This document shows, one piece after another, positions 25,200 to 38,139 of a stretch of DNA of 64,000 nt; position 1 is the first letter of the stretch, and each line of letters opens with the position of its first letter. Position numbers and translations under genes: made by a program. A model generated the notes under the pieces. It was not told the origin of the DNA. It saw only the letters and a list, made by a program, of their open reading frames with translations, and searched no databases. Where the stretch lies: the NCBI GenBank assembly GCA_020152595.1, contig JAIGNY010001912.1, positions 478,501-542,500 on the forward strand, written 5' to 3'. The DNA comes from Chiridota heheva. Its lineage: Eukaryota > Echinodermata > Holothuroidea > Apodida > Chiridotidae.

Positions 25200-25655
25200 G
25201 TCACCAAACTGCAGAGGTTGCAAACTGGGCGCATCTAATTTGTGCACCTGCACCTTCTTCATCTTTTGGCATATTGAAGAATCTGTGACATGAACCTTTA
25301 AGGTTATGTGTACACTTTCTATTTCCTACACTCATACCACTTTATACTGATGTAGGATACAAATGTTTGACTTTGCCAATCACATATTCCAAAGTTCCTT
25401 TTTGTTTTTTGTCTGCGAAGCAGGAAAGAGACAGGGATCATCCTGTCATCATCATTGTTGTTTTAATCCATTTATGGCACTTCTCCGAAAGTTTTTAGCA
25501 AAAAGAATAAACAAAATTCTGTTTACTAACCGTTCTGTATAATGGGAATTGGATTAACAAAGCCCGTAAGCGCAATTTTTGTTCACCATTTTGCTGTCAC
25601 GGCCTGTGTGTGCAGAAATTTGTTTTGTACAGTATATGCATTGACAACATGAGCA
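25200..25655. other. no feature recognised
   Basis: Gap between two LINE copies with no feature seen. Confidence 0.4.
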
Positions 25656-26089
25656 TGTGTTGCTAGCTAGCTGTACTGTTAGTTGGAGAGTCACTGCTGA
25701 CCTCTGTGGTAGTGATCATTACCCTCTTCTTATACACTCCAATCTTCAAATCCCCACTGAGCACACCCCCAGTTGGAACCTCGACAAGGCTGACTGGTCC
25801 CTTTTTGAAACCCTCTGTGACTCACACCTCTCCCCCCATCTTCTCGAGGATGAGGATCCCATGTCTAACTTCAGTAATATCCTTATCAACATCGCCACCT
25901 GCTCAATTCCCAAAACCTCCAAACCCCAAATCATCCCCCAACCCCTGGTTCTCAGATGACTGCAAAACCGCCATCAAGAACAGGAAAAGAGCCCTCAGGA
26001 ACTTTAAAACTAACCCGACCACCCATAACCTTAACCTCTTTCGATCAGCCGTGCAAGGCCAGACGCACTATCAAGGACAGTAAAACCAA

Positions 26090-27885
26090 CACTTGGAACA
26101 ACTTTATCTCTTCTCTCACCACCAACACCCCCACTAAGAAGATTTGGAGAATGGTTAACAGCTTCCACGGCAGAGTAGGCAAATCTTCCATCTCCCATCT
26201 CTCTTGGAATGGAGACCTTCTCACCGCAAAAAAAGACATCGTTGACCACCTCGCCACCTCTTTCAGCAACATCTCGTCCTCGACCAACTACTCCAATGCT
26301 TTCAAAATCAAAAAAGCTTGCGATGAAGCCCGGAGAATCACTTTTCTCTCTGACAACCCAAAGCTACAACACCCCTCTCACCCTTTCTGAATTAAACCAA
26401 GCCATCAGCGACGCTGGCTGCACCTCCAAGGGCCCAGATAACATCCCCTATCAGTTTCTGAAACACCTCCCCATCAAGGCCACCACTACCCTACTCACCA
26501 TCTTCAACCACATTTGGTCCTCACACTCCTTTCCCCTATCTGGAGGACAGCTATTGTCATACCCGCCCTTAAACCGGGAAGGATAGCACCGACCCCACCA
26601 GCTACCGACCCATCGCCCTTACTTGCTGTCTCTGTAAAATTATGGAAAAGATCATTAATCAGAGACTAAACTGGTTCCTCGAGACCAACAGAATCCTCTC
26701 TCCTCACCAAAGCGGCTTCCAAAACGCGCAATACCCTAGACCAGTTAATTACGCCGACACCGCTTATCCGGGAATCCTTTGCAAAAAGGAACACCTCATT
26801 GCCATATTTTTTGACCTCGAGAAAGCTTTCGACACTACTTGGAAATACGGCATTACCCGGAAACTTCACACCATTGGCCTCAGAGGCCACCTCCCCATCT
26901 TTATTCAAAACTTCCTCTCACCCAGGTAGTTCCAAGTTCAGTATTGGCCACACCCTCTCCAAAGCCGTACCCCCAAGAAGAGGGCGCCCCCAAGGCAGCA
27001 TCCTCTCCCCACTCTCTTCAACCTGAGCATTAATGACATCGGGAATGACCTTGGCCCCAGCATCAAACGTACCTCTACGTGGATGACTTCACCATCTTCT
27101 ACTCCTCCCCTAGCTTTCCTATTGTTGAAAATAGGCTCCAAACTAGCCTCAATCAGCTGCAAGTCTGGAGCAACAATAACGGTTTTAGATTCTCCAAAGA
27201 CAAGACAGTCTGCATGCACTTTTGTCATTTCAACAACCTCCACCCCAACCCGAACTTTGTGCTCAATGGGAATCGCATCCCTAAAGTTGAAAACACAAAG
27301 TTCCTTGGTCTAACTCTAGACCCCAAGCTCACCTACAAGCCACACATCACCAACCTGAAACTAAAATGCAGTAGCTCCCTCAACCTCCTCCGACTGCTCT
27401 CCAACACTACTTGGGGAGCGAACCGCTATGCTCTCCTCAAAATTTTCAGGCTGACCATTCGTGCCAAGCTTGACTATGGCAATATTGTTTACTGTGTCGC
27501 TCACAACTCATACCTCAACCACATTAACACCATCCAAAATGAAGCCCTCAGGCTTTGTCTAGGAGCCTACAGGACCTCCCCAATCACTAGCCTTCATGTT
27601 GAAGCCAACGAACCCCCATTTCTACTTAGATGTAAAAAGCTTAGCCTCTCCTATGCTTTTAGAGTCCTCACCAACACCCAGAACCCTGTTTACAACCTCA
27701 TTAGGTACCCCAATTTCTCCTCCCTCTTTGATAGGACTAAAACCCTATCGCCCCCTTCAGCTTACGCATTAAATCAGACCTCTTTCAACTTGGCATCAAC
27801 CCCGCCACTCGGCACCTATTCCTGGCCCACTTTTCCGCCTTGGGCCACCCCTTCCTTCTGTCCACCTAGACCTCTCCACTTATAA
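26090..27885 (+). pseudogene. RT of the I-group LINE, frameshifted
   Basis: Blocks in order: SDAGCTSKGPDNIPYQFLKH, a broken HRPI-like segment near 26600, MEKIINQRLNWFLETNRILS, FFDLEKAFDTTW (motif A, about 26808), GRPQGSILSPL (26980) and YVDDFTIFYSS (motif C, 27071). A long open frame to 27885 then carries the thumb (KFLGLTLDPKLTY, RAKLDYGNIVY). Catalytic aspartates are intact. At least three frameshifts separate the blocks. Confidence 0.88.
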
Positions 27886-27899
27886 CAAAACTCAAACTC

Positions 27900-28521
27900 A
27901 CCCTAATCTCTTCATCAATCTCCACAACCAAATCAAAGACCAACTCTCAAATTACACCTCCATCTATACTGATGGCTCCAAGGAAGGCAACAAGACAGCT
28001 GCTGCTGCCATCATCCAAGACATCACCCTCAGTAGCAGACTTCCTGACCACTCATCCATCTTTTCAGCCGAGGCTAAGGCCATTCTCCTCGCCCTCAACT
28101 TTATTGAATACTCTCCTCTTAGGCACTTTGCCATTTTCTCTGACTCAAAGGCTGTTCTTACTTCATTACTCAATCTTAAATGGGATAACCTCACCTGCCA
28201 CCTCCTCCTCCGGAAACTCTTTTCTCCCACCCTCTGCAGGAAAAGTGTTCTTTTCTTCTGGATACCCAGCCATGTTGGCATCCCTGGCAATGACAGGGCT
28301 GATACAGCCGCTAAGCTTGCCCTTAACCTCCTCCCTTCCCCTTTTCCCAAAACCCTCTCTGACATCAAACCGCTTATCGCTTCTCTTGTTCGTGACCGCT
28401 GGCAAACCTTATGGAACTTCCAAATTGATAACAAACTCCATGTTATCCAGCCCACAATCCCGATCAAATCCACCATCAACAACCTTTCTCGTGATCGACA
28501 ACGCTCATATTACCCGTCTTA
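27900..28521 (+). pseudogene. RNase H of the I-group LINE
   Basis: Open without an initiating Met: YTDGSKEGNKTAAAA, IFSAEAKAILLALNFIE, HFAIFSDSKAVLTSLL and WIPSHVGIPGNDRADTAAKL. The four catalytic carboxylates (D, E, D, D) are all present. It degrades the RNA strand during or after reverse transcription. The frame stops at 28519-28521, where related proteins continue. Confidence 0.85.
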
Positions 28522-28524
28522 GAA

Positions 28525-28752
28525 TTGGTCACACCCACCTCACTCACTCCCACCTCCTTATTGGTTCCCCAACCCCTCTGTAACAATTGCCACTGCATCC
28601 TCACAATCCAACACGTTCTCCTTGCTTGCCCCTGTACAACCTTCCCAGAGCTTCTCTCGCTCCCCACAACTCAATTGCTGAGTTCTTCAAAAAATCCTCC
28701 AGATAAAATAGTCTCCTTCCTTCAGCATGCATCCCTCTACAACCATATTTAA
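28525..28752 (+). pseudogene. C-terminal zinc-knuckle-like tail of the I-group LINE
   Basis: In a different frame from the RNase H: CNNCHCILTIQHVLLACPC, a CxxC...H....C arrangement found at the C-terminus of I-group LINEs, followed by a hydrophilic tail to a stop at 28752. Confidence 0.65.
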
Positions 28753-29225
28753 TTCTCCTCTTCCACCCCCTCTCTACTTTGTTTTTAGTTTTACCCATGC
28801 ACCTCCTCTCTCGATCACAGCTTTCTGGCTTTTGTTCTTGAATTTCTCTCATTCTTCCCCTGGTCTCTTTCCTTACTACCTCTAAAATGATCTGACCTCT
28901 CAGGCACAATTTGACCTTCGTTGTCGTGGTGCCGTTAAGACCTCATCAAACAAACAAACAAACTGTACCAATACTGCATAGGATGTTCACCCCCACTTAG
29001 TTACGCAGATTTTGTTGCTAGGCAAATTAGCGTGGTGATTGGTTAAAACAAGCTGTCAATCATCAAACCCAGAGAGGTTAATTTCATATACGCCTTTAAA
29101 AAAAAAACTTGTGAAATTTGTTCACCCATGCTGCTCTTTCTCGAACTTATGAAAACATGTGTACGCATGAGCAGGCTTAGCTTACAAAAGTAATTTCTAT
29201 GCAGGAATTCCACTGTAAAAGACCA

Positions 29226-29425
29226 CAGGGCCAAAACTTCAAGAAAATAATGATTTTTGGTACATCTTTTTCATTTTCTTCATTTTCGGGATTGTTTAAT
29301 CTCAAACTAAAATAGACATCATTTTCAGGGCCAAAACTTCAAGAAAATAATGATTTTTGGTACATCTTTTTCATTTTCTTCATTTTCGGGATTGTTTAAT
29401 CTCAAACTAAAATAGACATCATTTT
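29226..29425. repeat. perfect-looking 100-bp tandem duplication
   Basis: The 100 bases from 29226 (CAGGGCCAAAACTTCAAGAA onward) are repeated immediately from 29326. The near-identity suggests a recent event, or an assembly join to be checked. Confidence 0.9.
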
Positions 29426-29429
29426 CCCA

Positions 29430-30290
29430 AAAAAAAAATTTGCACCGCTTTTAGGTCTTACCTAATTATATATTAACGAAATAAACTTGTATTACAAGAA
29501 ACACATTTTGCTAAAATCTTACCTTCATACTAGGATTTTACCAATAAATTTTGATACAATAGCTCTTGCAAGTTTTGTCATATATCTAAGAGAATGTCAT
29601 TCCTTTAATCTGGAATCAAATTCAATGATTAGGTTCAGAAACCTAATGTTTGTTTCATTGTCATGTATTTATTTTTCATTTTTTGAAACATATTTACCTA
29701 TCACAATATAATAGTTGTTAACAAAAAGACAATTTCTAAAAAAGACAAAAGCTCAGTAAGCAGACCATTATAAGATACATAACAAATGAGTAATAATGGA
29801 AGAACAGTTAAAAGATATTAACAGAAAAATGCAATATATATTAAACTTACATACTCACCGTTATGCTTCCCAAACTATACATTCCACCCCTCCCCATATG
29901 AATTTGAGAAATTCTTGCAGTGCTGTTTCAAGTTTTAAAGCAAAGTTTAAAGGTTATTCAGTCTCATTAGTTGAATAATCCACACTCCCACAGAAACAAA
30001 TTAATTCTGACAGACATAACAGAATTTGACTAATGCCATATTAAATTGTTGATCTGTAAATGGGCATTGGATGTTAAAGGAATATTTACAAGGAGGGTCT
30101 GGTTTTTTCTGCATTGTGATGTAGACAGAAATCATTTGAAGACAGACATAATTTGAAGCATCATCTATACTATGCAGTTGTGTTTCTGCTAAGGTAACTG
30201 ATGTTGACAGAAGTGCCATATTGTCGGCAAAATCCAGATCATGGAGTCAATTCTCTAGGTGATATCTGCTCCTTCTTTCTTCAAACACTA
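29430..30290. other. no gene recognised
   Basis: AT-rich; short open frames show no motif. Confidence 0.4.
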
Positions 30291-31010
30291 CCTGTCTTCA
30301 GTTGGATATTTCTAAAAGCATGTCTAATAACTTAATCCAGTACTACTTTAAGGGAAGGAGTATGCTGGCATGGATATGAAAGGGTTTAGGCCTAGTTCCA
30401 TTTCACCATCTAGTGTGATTACTCCTGATGGAAAACTGGAAAATGTCTTAGAAGTCAAATACCTTTGTTCATCAATACCTGACTCGGCCCATGATTTCAA
30501 ATGCATTAAAGCTCAAGCATGGTCAGACTGTAACAAACTAGAACAGATCTGGCAGTGTGATTTTGACAGAACTACCAAAATCAAGTTTTTCAGGGCCTGT
30601 ATTGAAAGCATTCTTCTATACGGAGCTAAGACATGGAGAATAACCCACAAGTTTGAGGATCGTATGGATGGCTGTTCTATGCAGAATACTGGACATCAGT
30701 TGGTGGAACACGCTACAAATAAGGAGGTGTATTCCTCTGCTATCAGAGACTGAAAAATGGTGACGCTCCAATGCGCACAAAAAATCAAATGATCTCTCAT
30801 TCTTCTGGGAACCTTGTGGCGGACACCTATATCATGGTAGAACCAGAAGGAAAATGTGTATCCTGATATCATTGCCAAAGACATAGGACTCAATGTAAAA
30901 GAAATCCAGCAACTCATGAAGGATAAAGCTACTGTAGCTGGATCCACTATGTCAAAGCTGCTTCTACTAATTTAATCCATCTACGGACGCCAGATGATGA
31001 TGATGTAAAT
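30290..31010 (+). pseudogene. LINE RT C-terminal fragment (RTE-like), plus strand
   Basis: Reads ISPSSVITPDGKLENVLEVK and YLCSSIPD, then KALAWKxxNKLEQIW-like KAQAWSDCNKLEQIWQ, FFRACIESILLYGAKTWRIT and DGCSMQN, matching the LLYGxETWTLT block of RTE/HmRTE-type endonuclease-reverse transcriptases. Beyond a stop near 30752 the C-terminal block YPDIIAKDIGLNVKEIQQL follows. GATGATGATG at about 30992 resembles an RTE-type 3' tail. The RT core is missing (5'-truncated copy). Confidence 0.8.
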
Positions 31011-31084
31011 GGAATCAAACACCCAGTTCGTTGGGCATAACATACTTAAAGTTGGAATACTTAGGGAAAATACCCTATTTAACG

Positions 31085-31352
31085 TAATAAGCGCCTGGGG
31101 TGCTTACGAAAATAGAATTGGTCCAAAGTTTCTTTTTGATAAGCGCCCATGCTCTGGCTGAGTGCAGTGTGCTATTCAAAATGCATTGTGTGAACTAGTT
31201 TTATGATACTAGCCCCACAATAAGCACCACAAAAACATCAGGAACGTCAGATGCAAAATTAGCAACTAATGTAACACAACTTATTTTTAGTCTTTAAATT
31301 AATCAAATAAATTAAGTAATCATTCAAAAAATGTTGGGTGGGCGCTTATTAG
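31085..31352 (+). mobile_element. MITE-like element, 268 bp, ending TAATAAGCGCC
   Basis: Begins TAATAAGCGCCTGGGGTGCT and ends GGGTGGGCGCTTATTAG, so the ends are short inverted repeats. The whole sequence is found again in opposite orientation at 43794-44065 with moderate divergence (shared ACTAGTTCACACAAT and TTATTGTGGGGCTAGTAT in the other strand). Confidence 0.75.
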
Positions 31353-32854
<1,502 letters not shown>

Positions 32855-32961
32855 ATTGTTCCTCGGAGTATGTTATTTGGTCATTCAGCATCTATCACAT
32901 GCCTAGCGAGAGCCAATGAATCCTGGGACTCAGCAACATTTATCAGCTCGGCTGAAAATGG
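32855..32961 (+). CDS. WDR7: WDR7 coding exon 2 (second WD repeat, first half)
   Basis: A polypyrimidine-rich acceptor (tttatttttcag) and a donor (gg|gtaacc) bound a 107-nt exon, residues 54-89. It reads LFGHSASITCLARA then FISSAENG, the GH-to-strand part of the second WD repeat, which continues as EMCLWDV across the next junction. It leaves phase 2. The codon split over the intron restores Gly-Glu exactly as in WDR7 orthologues. Confidence 0.92.
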
Positions 32962-33140
32962 GTAACCACACACATCTTTTGTTCAAAACATTTTTGATTG
33001 TACTCATACCTCCTCTGAAACTATTTTACAAATCAAACCAATTATCACCAGTTGCACAATATTTCATAAAAATGTTATTATTTTCACTACTTCTCACTGC
33101 ATGTATATTTTTTGAAGTTACCAGAACTATTTAATATCAT

Positions 33141-33290
33141 GATATTTACTTCTATTATACCTTACCTTCCATGCTATTAATATGCTATCTGGTCACATGA
33201 CCTGATTGTAACGCACTTCTAACCAAGCTTAAAAACGTAGTTACCAGCCCAGTCCTGACCTCCATATTACATCTACTAACCCTCTCTTTT
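33141..33290 (+). repeat. left inverted terminal repeat of the DIRS element
   Basis: This stretch (with words such as GGTCACATGACCTGATT and CCAGCCCAGTCCTGACCTCC) reappears in reverse complement at the right end with scattered substitutions. Its outermost bases (about 33141-33175) also reappear in reverse complement in the first half of the internal complementary region, which places the terminus near 33141. Confidence 0.85.
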
Positions 33291-34329
33291 GAGCGCGCTG
33301 TTTGCAACAAGATCGCTGGAACTGGTCAATTTTTGTTGTTGTTAATTTATCCTCTTTTTAACATTTCACTCCTTTGCAGCTTCTACCAGGCAGGTTTTTC
33401 CACTGCTCTATCTTATCCAGTTCGCCTTTTCAAGTCTTCTTGGGTAAGACGAGGTAGCCATGGGCCCAGGTTTTCTTCAGTCCGACTCACAGGACTTTCC
33501 CGTGTAGCCTACACTTAGGATGGAGTGTTTTTCTCCGTTCATACAAAGCGGGTGGCTAGTTCGAGAGTGTCCCACTCTCATGGAGTGTGTTTTTAGGCCC
33601 TAGAGCACGAAGTGTGCCTGTCTAGTGGACCTCTTGTCCTTGGGTTTAAGTGTTTTTCACCCGCGGCCCCGGCCTTCTATGAGGAGAGCCTAGCGTTATA
33701 CTATGCATTTGTATTAACATGTTAGGATATCTTCAGTACAGGTCTTGTATGCATTAGGCCAATTTCTTTAATCGATGTTGGCACATGCGTATTTGGTCGA
33801 CGTCACCACAGAGTGTTCGAGGAGTCGGCTTTTTACAGCTCCAAGGATCTACAGTTGTTACAAGAGAGCCTATATTATAATTAACGTTACGAGTGTATAT
33901 CATGTCTCGTTTTTCTCGCATAAAGTTAAGACAAAGTTTTTGATTTTCAAGCTTGAATTTTGGGGCGTTAAAGAGACCTTGAAGGGGTCTTTCGATGTCC
34001 TCTTTACAGGGATCTAGTCTTTTCTTTTTATCTCCACAGACGCCAAGTTACTCAGTGGTTTATGTTTTCCACGCTACACCTACACTAATAAAGAATTTAC
34101 GTTTGATGCTTTTTCTTGGGTTTTAAAAATTTTTCAGATAGAGAAATTTTCTGTTTATTTTTTTTTATGTACTAAATTGCTGTGGCTTGCCTCTCTCTAT
34201 ACGAGACCGAAGGGTCGTAGGTACATCCCCTGTAGGGGCGTCTTGGTGTATTGTATATGTATGCATTCATATATATATATCTTTATTTTTTAGAAAATAA
34301 ATGCCAAGAGGCAATATAAATCGATTAGT

Positions 34330-34930
34330 CTCAGAGTTTCTACTTACGCCATGGCCACCTTCTCGATAAGATTACTGAGTCGTGGAGGCCAGTGATTGTA
34401 GTTTAGTGTGTTAACTTTTCCTGATTAACTCCCTGGAGGCCTCTAACTCGATAGAGTCGGCAGAGTCACGGGTGCAGTCTCAGATGTAAATTACCTGAGT
34501 CTATATATTGATAAGTTAATGGCGTCCTAAAGACGCCCCCGTCTCGATAAGATTACTGAGTTGTGAGCAGCGCCGATTTTTAGTGAGTAAACCCTTTGTA
34601 CACCGCTGTGGTCCATGGTTCCACCATAGGGACCAGTAGGGCCACGTAAAGGCAGCGCCCAAAGAAGTTATACGTGAGTCACAAGTGATTTCACGGGTCC
34701 TTCCTGGTCCATACGGCTCCGGTGATCGGATCCATATGGCTCCATGGCCCATATTCACGGCTCCGTGACGACTCCGTACAGCTTCATTGGACAGTTCCAT
34801 ACGGCTCTGCGGTCCGTGTTTACTGCTCCGTTGGACGGCCGGACGGTTCTATACGGCTTCGTGGCTCACGGTTTTACAGGTCCATACTGCTCCGGTGAAC
34901 GGGTCCGTACGGCTCCATAGTTTTGTAACA
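34330..34930 (+). repeat. degenerate short repeats in the DIRS leader
   Basis: The phrase CTCGATAAGATTACTGAGT occurs twice (about 34352 and 34542). From 34680 a loose series of TACGGCTCC / TCCATACGGCT words repeats every few tens of bases. No coding potential is apparent here; it sits between the left ITR and the Gag-like region. Confidence 0.6.
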
Positions 34931-35178
34931 GGATAACGTACACCATACGATTAACCCGGAAATACACCCACTAGCTACGAAGCTACGTGGTCAGATGACA
35001 AGTGACAATCTTCGCAAGAAGTATAGCACCATGACAGCTATTTACTTCTTGATCCGTAGCCATTAAGTACGCAGTTCCACGACAGTGTGAACGCCATTAT
35101 TAAGATTGTCCGCGTTGAACGTTACAGTTCCGCAATTGTTTTCACCAGTATCATGGACACGGAGGACAGGTCCCCGAG

Positions 35179-35979
35179 TGTCGGTGCTTATGCACCCAAG
35201 ATGTCCCACAATGCATAGCATGCAAACGCTTCTTTAAATTACACTCCGGTGACATCCATCTCATGTGTTACGCATGTAGATTACACTGCGAATCCAACCC
35301 TTGTACTCTATGCAGCGATTGGGAGCAAGCGGCGAGGTCAGAGAACAGACTCCACCGCGACTGGCACTTTCAAAAGGCGGCCATGAGAGTGGAGAGGCGA
35401 CGGTCAGATAGGTCGTCTTCCTCTTCTCTCCGCCGCCACCCAAGCTCAAAGCGCAGCCCCCTCCCGCCCGGGAGGCGGGGCCGCCGCCCACTCTTAGCAG
35501 GGCATCCACGACGACGAGCCCCCACAGCTGAATAGGCGAACACTAACACGTACCCCAGTGGTGACAAACGCTGTGGCGGAGCCCTACCCTCCCATCCCCC
35601 GGTGAGCTCTCCTGAATGGGGCAGACCCCGGAGGATAGACAGGGATCGGGACAGTGCATACAAGGGGAGACAGAGTCGACGTCACCAGTCCTCCTCCTCC
35701 TCCTCCTCCTCCTCCTCTTCCTCATCCTTCCCTGAACCCAGTCGGAGGCGTGGGAAGTGACGCAGGGAAAACCCTCTCGAGGATTCCACCTTCCAGGACA
35801 CACTCAAGAAAACATTTGAGACTTTGGTGTCTCAGGCGCTGGAGCGGAGGCTACCGCCTTCTGCTCCTCTCCCCCTGGCAGCTGCCACTGCTGCGGCATG
35901 GCATCCCCCTGACCCTGAGGTCTCGGAGGAGAATACCCTCGACATCTATCCCTCGGAAGAGGAAGTCGATTTTTTTTAA
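35179..35979 (+). pseudogene. DIRS Gag-like ORF, frameshifted
   Basis: From 35179 an open stretch to a stop at 35535 contains a cluster of paired cysteines and histidines (CRCLC, CIAC, MCYAC, CTLCSDW), a putative zinc-binding Gag motif, followed by an Arg/Ser-rich tail. An in-frame ATG at 35154 sits in a different frame, so the start is damaged. A second piece at about 35780-35979 (ALERRLPPSAPLPLAAATA, then DIYPSEEEVDFF) looks like the Gag C-terminal part. Between them lie a TCC microsatellite and stops. The order before RT supports a Gag role; no specific homologue is recognised. Confidence 0.6.
35690..35735. repeat. TCC trinucleotide run in the DIRS element
   Basis: About a dozen TCC/CTC units, slightly interrupted. 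Within the Gag-like region it would read as a Ser run in one frame and a Pro run in another. Confidence 0.9.
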
Positions 35980-36016
35980 TTTTGGACCCCCAGTGGAAAC
36001 TCCGGACACGCCCACA

Positions 36017-36053
36017 GCGTGGGACCACCCCCCAAAATGGGGTGGTCCCACGC
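36017..36053. other. perfect 15-bp hairpin inside the DIRS element
   Basis: Arms GCGTGGGACCACCCC and GGGGTGGTCCCACGC are exact reverse complements separated by 7 nt. It lies between the Gag-like and RT regions. Confidence 0.9.
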
Positions 36054-36242
36054 CCCGGTTCAAGCCGTCCCTAGAGCCGCATCAACGATGCAAACCACAC
36101 TAGATAAGACCCTCGTATCCTACCGGATACCGGACGAGGTCCTCTTCCCGCCACCTCCCCCAGTGGACCCTCTTTTATAAGGGGAGCGGGTTGCCCAGCT
36201 TATGGACTTCCTAGAACGGGAAGTCAAGCTGAATGTTCTACG

Positions 36243-36318
36243 CTCCCGTTGAATGGCGTTCCAGTTGGGATATGGGGGGGCTCCTGTTGAATGGCGTTCC
36301 AGTTGGGATATGGGGGGG
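36243..36318. repeat. 38-bp tandem duplication ending in G-runs, DIRS element
   Basis: CTCCYGTTGAATGGCGTTCC and AGTTGGGATATGGGGGGG occur twice in a row, and the second ends in a longer G-run. The duplication lies just upstream of the RT and disrupts the frame. Confidence 0.88.
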
Positions 36319-36399
36319 GGGGTGGGGGGAGTGTGGGGATATTTGCAGAGGCATGGGAAAGAGTCAGCACAGAAAAATGGGTGCTACGAACCATTCGGC

Positions 36400-37082
36400 A
36401 GGGTTACCGTCTAGAGTTCACGACTCCCCCGCCCCAGGGGGTCTTTCGCCCCACCCCCATGCTTCGTCTAAGCGACCACGCAGACTTGTTGAGGACAGAA
36501 ATCTGGGAAGTGCTGGCGAAGAACGCCATCACCCCCATTTCGAATCCTCCCAGGAACAAGTGGCGCTCGATAATCAATCTGAGACCACTCGACAGGTTCA
36601 TTTTTTTTCGTTGAAGTTCAAGATGGAGACTCTTCACTCCATCCTCCTTCAGTTGACGAGGGGCCTGTGGGCCACCTCCGTCGATCTCGCAGACGCATAT
36701 CTCCATGTGCCGATGCTCGAGGAACACAGGCGTTTTCTGTCGTTCCAATTCGAGGGAGTTACGTACACATTCAGGGCGTTTTCCTTCGGGCTATCGACTG
36801 CCCCCAGGGTCTTCACCCAGGTAACGAGAGTTCTAGTGGTCTATGTTCCTAGACGACTGGCTGATCGTCGCAGTAGACACAGCCACCGTCTCGGAACACA
36901 CGAATGTGGCTATAAGAGTGGCACAGGACTTAGGGTGGGTTATCAACTTCACCAAATCCAACTTAGTTCCATCTCAGACTTTCACTATTCCGGGAGCAGT
37001 CCTGGATTTTATTCAAGGTCATATACGACCGACAGAGGAGCGGATCCTAGCCATGAGGGCGGGAGCCGACGTCCTTCTCTAG
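36400..37082 (+). pseudogene. DIRS reverse transcriptase domain, frameshifted
   Basis: The 5' part reads YRLEFTTPPPQGVFRPTPM and NKWRSIINLRPLDRF. It shifts frame near 36600 into TSVDLADAYLHVPM (motif A with catalytic Asp) and FRAFSFGLSTAPRVFTQV (motif B), then shifts again near 36840 into MFLDDWLIVA (motif C, usually YLDDWL). The order and spacing are those of a DIRS/Pat-type RT. All catalytic aspartates are present but at least two frameshifts separate them. The adjoining G-rich segment near 36243-36320 is a local 38-bp duplication. Confidence 0.85.
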
Positions 37083-37329
37083 TTACCGGCATTGCCAGCG
37101 AGAGCTTGGCTGGTATTCTTGGGATACCTAGCCGGCCTAGGAGATGTAGTCCCCATGTGCAGGTTTTACATGCGTGATCTACACTTTCACCTACTGCTTC
37201 ATTTCATACCATCCAGGAGAGACCTCAGTGTCCTCGTTTCCCGTACGCAGGCGGTGGTCCCACACATTTGGTGGTGGCGCATCCACTCTCACCTGTCACA
37301 GGGAGCGATTTTTCCACCCGTCAGACCTT

Positions 37330-37990
37330 CAGTGTCAGTGGTCATCCATGGTCTTTGACAGGGTGGGGAGCTTATTTAGCTAGTTCTAAGTTGCGGGATT
37401 TTGGACGGACACTTGGTGGGATCAGCACATCGATCTGTTGGAACTACAGGCAGTACGCCGGGCTCTTGTTCATTTCCTACCACGGGGACGTAACAAGACT
37501 GTTCTCATACGCACCGACAACACCACGGTAGTGGCGTTCATCAACAGACAGGGAACACGAGATCCAGGAGTCTTTGGATCCTAGCCAAGTCCCTTCTGTC
37601 TTGGTGCATGACGAACAAGGTCACACTCCAGGTGAGGAGAACACGATTGCGGATCTGTTATCCCGCCTCCACGGAGCCCCCACAGAATGGGCCCTCCTCC
37701 CGCGGGTGGCCGAGGCGATCTGGTTGACCTTTGGTCTCCAGGACGTAGATCTGTTCGCATCCGTGGATAACCACAAGCTACCAATTTTTTGCGCTCTGAC
37801 ACCCAACTCGAAAGTCTGGAAAGTCATGATCAGGTGGACCCACTTCGTGTGCTACGCCTTCCCACCGTTCGCTCTGGTACTGAAAGTACTGGGCAAGGTG
37901 ATGTACAATCAGTGTTCCATGTTTCTTCTGATAGCTCCCAATTGGCTCGGCCAACTGTGGTTCCCTCAGCTGCTCGATCTTGTCACAGGT
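37330..37990 (+). pseudogene. DIRS RNase H and downstream DLFAS region, frameshifted
   Basis: LTGWGAYLAS starts an RNase H-like fold near 37360. After a frame change, TVLIRTDNTTVVAFINRQG supplies a catalytic-Asp strand near 37500. HTPGEENTIADLLSRL at about 37620 is the last RNase H helix. Then comes DVDLFASVDNHKLPIF, a block found after RNase H in DIRS-type polyproteins, and CYAFPPFALVLKVLGKV. I see no methyltransferase-like motif, although many DIRS elements carry one. Confidence 0.75.
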
Positions 37991-38139
37991 TTCCCATAGG
38001 AGCTTTCGGTCACGGACGAGTTAGTGTCAATCCCGGGCTCCGGCAAACTGCACCACAATCCAAGAGCACTCCATTTGACTGTGTGGCCTCCATCCGCGAA
38101 TCCCTTGTGTCGCAGGGTCTTTCGGAGGCAGCTGCCCAA

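Larger units (their letters stand above)
25657..28963 (+). mobile_element. I-group LINE with RNase H, 5'-truncated, plus strand
   Basis: In order the + strand shows the end of an endonuclease (GSDHYPLLIHSNLQ), an RT, an RNase H and a C-terminal CCHC-like motif, then a CAAA tail at 28947-28963. LINEs with RNase H after the RT belong to the I/Jockey/R1-related group. The element is split by several frameshifts and an in-frame stop. A second copy of the family is at 60700-63600 and helps define the frames. Confidence 0.9.

Noticed and set aside
27972-28583. A separate 200-residue protein overlapping the LINE RNase H
   Set aside because: It is a shadow frame; the neighbouring frame carries all four RNase H catalytic motifs.
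33333-34017. Short open frames in the DIRS leader
   Set aside because: No match to Gag, RT or recombinase motifs; the leader appears non-coding.
35654-36103. A proline-rich protein near 35.7-36.1 kb
   Set aside because: It is an out-of-frame reading of a TCC repeat and of the Gag-like region of the DIRS element.
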